Assembly (NCBI GenBank): GCA_038227995.1
Contig: JBBRPP010000026.1
Location: forward strand, 11,066-75,065
Source of the DNA: WLMZ01 sp038227995
GTDB taxonomy: Bacteria > Actinomycetota > Acidimicrobiia > Acidimicrobiales > Ilumatobacteraceae
DNA: 64,000 bases
Reading direction: 5' to 3'
Shown here: positions 62,822 through 64,000 of the stretch, piece after piece
Numbering within the stretch: position 1 is the first letter of the stretch
Layout of the letters: each line of letters opens with the position of its first letter
Program-made: the position numbers and the translations under genes
The notes under the pieces: generated by a model
What the model saw: only the letters and a program-made list of their open reading frames with translations
Database searches by the model: none
Told to the model about the DNA's origin: nothing

Positions 62822-63927
62822 GACGCCTCGTTCGGCATCAGCGGCTCGGCTGAGGAGTCGATCCACACGGCGTCGACGAGGTCGCGTCCGACGATGCCGA
62901 ACGCCATCGGGCGGCGGACGCCGGGCAGGGCGATCACATCGAAGATCTCGCGCGACGCGCCCTCGACGAACAACCATTCGGCGACGGCCCCGGTGCGCAG
63001 GTCGAAGATGAAGAGTCCCAACCGCGGCCGCTGATTCGCGTCCGCGAGTCGATCATCGAGGGGAAGCCCCGAGTAGATGTCACCCTCGCGTGGCTTTGAC
63101 GAGCCGGCGATCGCGTAGTTCCCGACGAACGCCAGACCGCGGAGAAAGCCCGGCGCCCACCCGACTTCGGTCCAGGTGCCTGCTTGTGGGTCGACATGGA
63201 CGAGCGACCCATCACCGGAATGGGTCAGGTACAACTCGCCGTTGTGAAGTCGGGGTGAGTGCGGCATCGACAGGCCGGATGCAACCGTCGCTCCGGTCGC
63301 AACGTCGATCACCACGCCGCCACCCCGCCGCTCGGTTCGCCACCGCTCGAGCTCGTCGGTGGTGCCGACGGCGGTGACGTAGGCGGGCCCGTCCGGTCCC
63401 ATCGCGAGCCCGTTCAAGTGGCAGCGATCCCCGGGCCGGAACGTCTTGATGAACGGAGGCTGCCACACCGGCTCGAACGCGTAGTTGTCACTCGGACGAG
63501 CGAGGCACGAAAAGCGCGTCGCGGCCAACGTGACCCCGCCGGCCGGCCCGCCACGGGGATCGACGGCCACGTCGTGCACGTTGATGTTGCCCGTCACCCA
63601 CACCTGACGCGGTGCGTAGCAGCGGTCGAACCCGTTGGCGAGGGCTTCGGCCGTCAGCGGGACGTCGTCGAAGCGCCAGATCTGGTATCGCCCGCCCATG
63701 TAGATGCGGTGCGTGCCGTCGGCGGTCAGGCCCATCGTCTTGTCGAAGCTGCGCTCGTACACGGCGATCCGGCCGTCGAGGTCACGACCGACGAAGACCA
63801 ACTTCGATGGCGGCAGAGCGAACGCCAGGCTGGTGTCGTTGTCGTCGAGCCACGCCTCGAAGCCGCTCGACATCGTCAGCCGGAAGGGTGCGTCGTCCCG
63901 GTGTTCTTCGCTGTCCGTCGCACTCAT
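62818..63927 (-). CDS. TIGR03032 family protein (copy 1)
   Basis: A 369-residue paralogue of the next gene: PPSKLVFVGRDLDGRI, CHLNGLAMGPDGPAYVTAVG, then ASGLSMPHSPRLHNGELYLTHSG and FVEGASREIFDVIALPGVRRP. It resembles the beta-propeller TIGR03032 family more closely than copy 2. The ATG at 63927 is used, with GTG 63945 as alternative. Function is unknown. Confidence 0.82.
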   Translation of the reverse strand: MSATDSEEHRDDAPFRLTMSSGFEAWLDDNDTSLAFALPPSKLVFVGRDLDGRIAVYERSFDKTMGLTADGTHRIYMGGRYQIWRFDDVPLTAEALANGFDRCYAPRQVWVTGNINVHDVAVDPRGGPAGGVTLAATRFSCLARPSDNYAFEPVWQPPFIKTFRPGDRCHLNGLAMGPDGPAYVTAVGTTDELERWRTERRGGGVVIDVATGATVASGLSMPHSPRLHNGELYLTHSGDGSLVHVDPQAGTWTEVGWAPGFLRGLAFVGNYAIAGSSKPREGDIYSGLPLDDRLADANQRPRLGLFIFDLRTGAVAEWLFVEGASREIFDVIALPGVRRPMAFGIVGRDLVDAVWIDSSAEPLMPNEAS

Positions 63928-64000
63928 GGGAAGCCAGTGTTCCACACCGACCCGACGACCCAGCGGCTTCCTCCAGACAACTCCTTTACTTTCCCACGCA

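Overview
The window is a dense, high-GC chromosomal stretch from an actinomycete. The gene content (SCO6745 family, DUF3097, deazaflavin/F420-type oxidoreductases, a P450 with a single-cluster ferredoxin, a five-helix succinate dehydrogenase anchor, many short-leader or leaderless starts) fits Actinomycetota. The Ser/Thr-rich lipoproteins and overall style suggest the class Acidimicrobiia, but that placement is an inference. No rRNA, tRNA, CRISPR array, insertion sequence or prophage was seen.

Layout. 0-5.2 kb: a VIT/VWA protein, an acidic repeat protein, an Nei-type DNA glycosylase and a HipB/HipA-type module. 5.2-11 kb: a TetR regulator with a perfect palindromic operator and a divergent DHA2 exporter, an Old Yellow Enzyme/FadH-type reductase, two doubtful small genes and a hemolysin III protein. 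11-15.5 kb: a likely catabolic cluster of SCO6745 protein, short-chain dehydrogenase, PPOX-fold flavoenzyme, DUF3445 protein, a His-variant ferredoxin and cytochrome P450. 15.6-25.6 kb: PcrA/UvrD helicase, ClC channel, a remnant of a luciferase-like monooxygenase, flavodoxin, SucC-SucD, a solute-binding-like receptor and a proline-rich membrane protein. 25.7-30.3 kb: purH, an acyltransferase-3/SGNH protein and malate dehydrogenase.

30.3-39.1 kb is one long minus-strand gene run: ssuA-ssuC-ssuB-tauD-like genes joined by ATGA overlaps, then an unknown 206-residue protein, a GH38 alpha-mannosidase and two paralogous lipoproteins. A recognisable promoter and a strongly structured leader precede ssuA. 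This is the most interesting region of the window. 39.1-46.6 kb: nucleoside phosphorylase, Fpg, an SCP2 protein, a DUF3097 protein, a cyclic-nucleotide-binding protein, DDN-type and DUF4349 proteins, a Rieske oxygenase and a VOC protein. 46.7-46.85 kb carries two copies of a structured, REP-like repeat. 46.9-53.7 kb: DedA, a K+-independent membrane pyrophosphatase and sdhC-sdhA-sdhB. 53.7-64 kb: an M28 peptidase, a GNAT acetyltransferase, a large LuxR-type ATPase regulator, a large lipoprotein, a CAP-domain lipoprotein and two tandem TIGR03032-family proteins.

Central metabolism is well represented: SucCD, Sdh and Mdh supply three steps of the TCA cycle, and the pyrophosphatase recycles PPi into a proton gradient. 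A recurrent promoter signal is visible: a TAnnnT -10 box ending 6-8 bases upstream of the start codon at about fifteen genes, the signature of leaderless transcripts.
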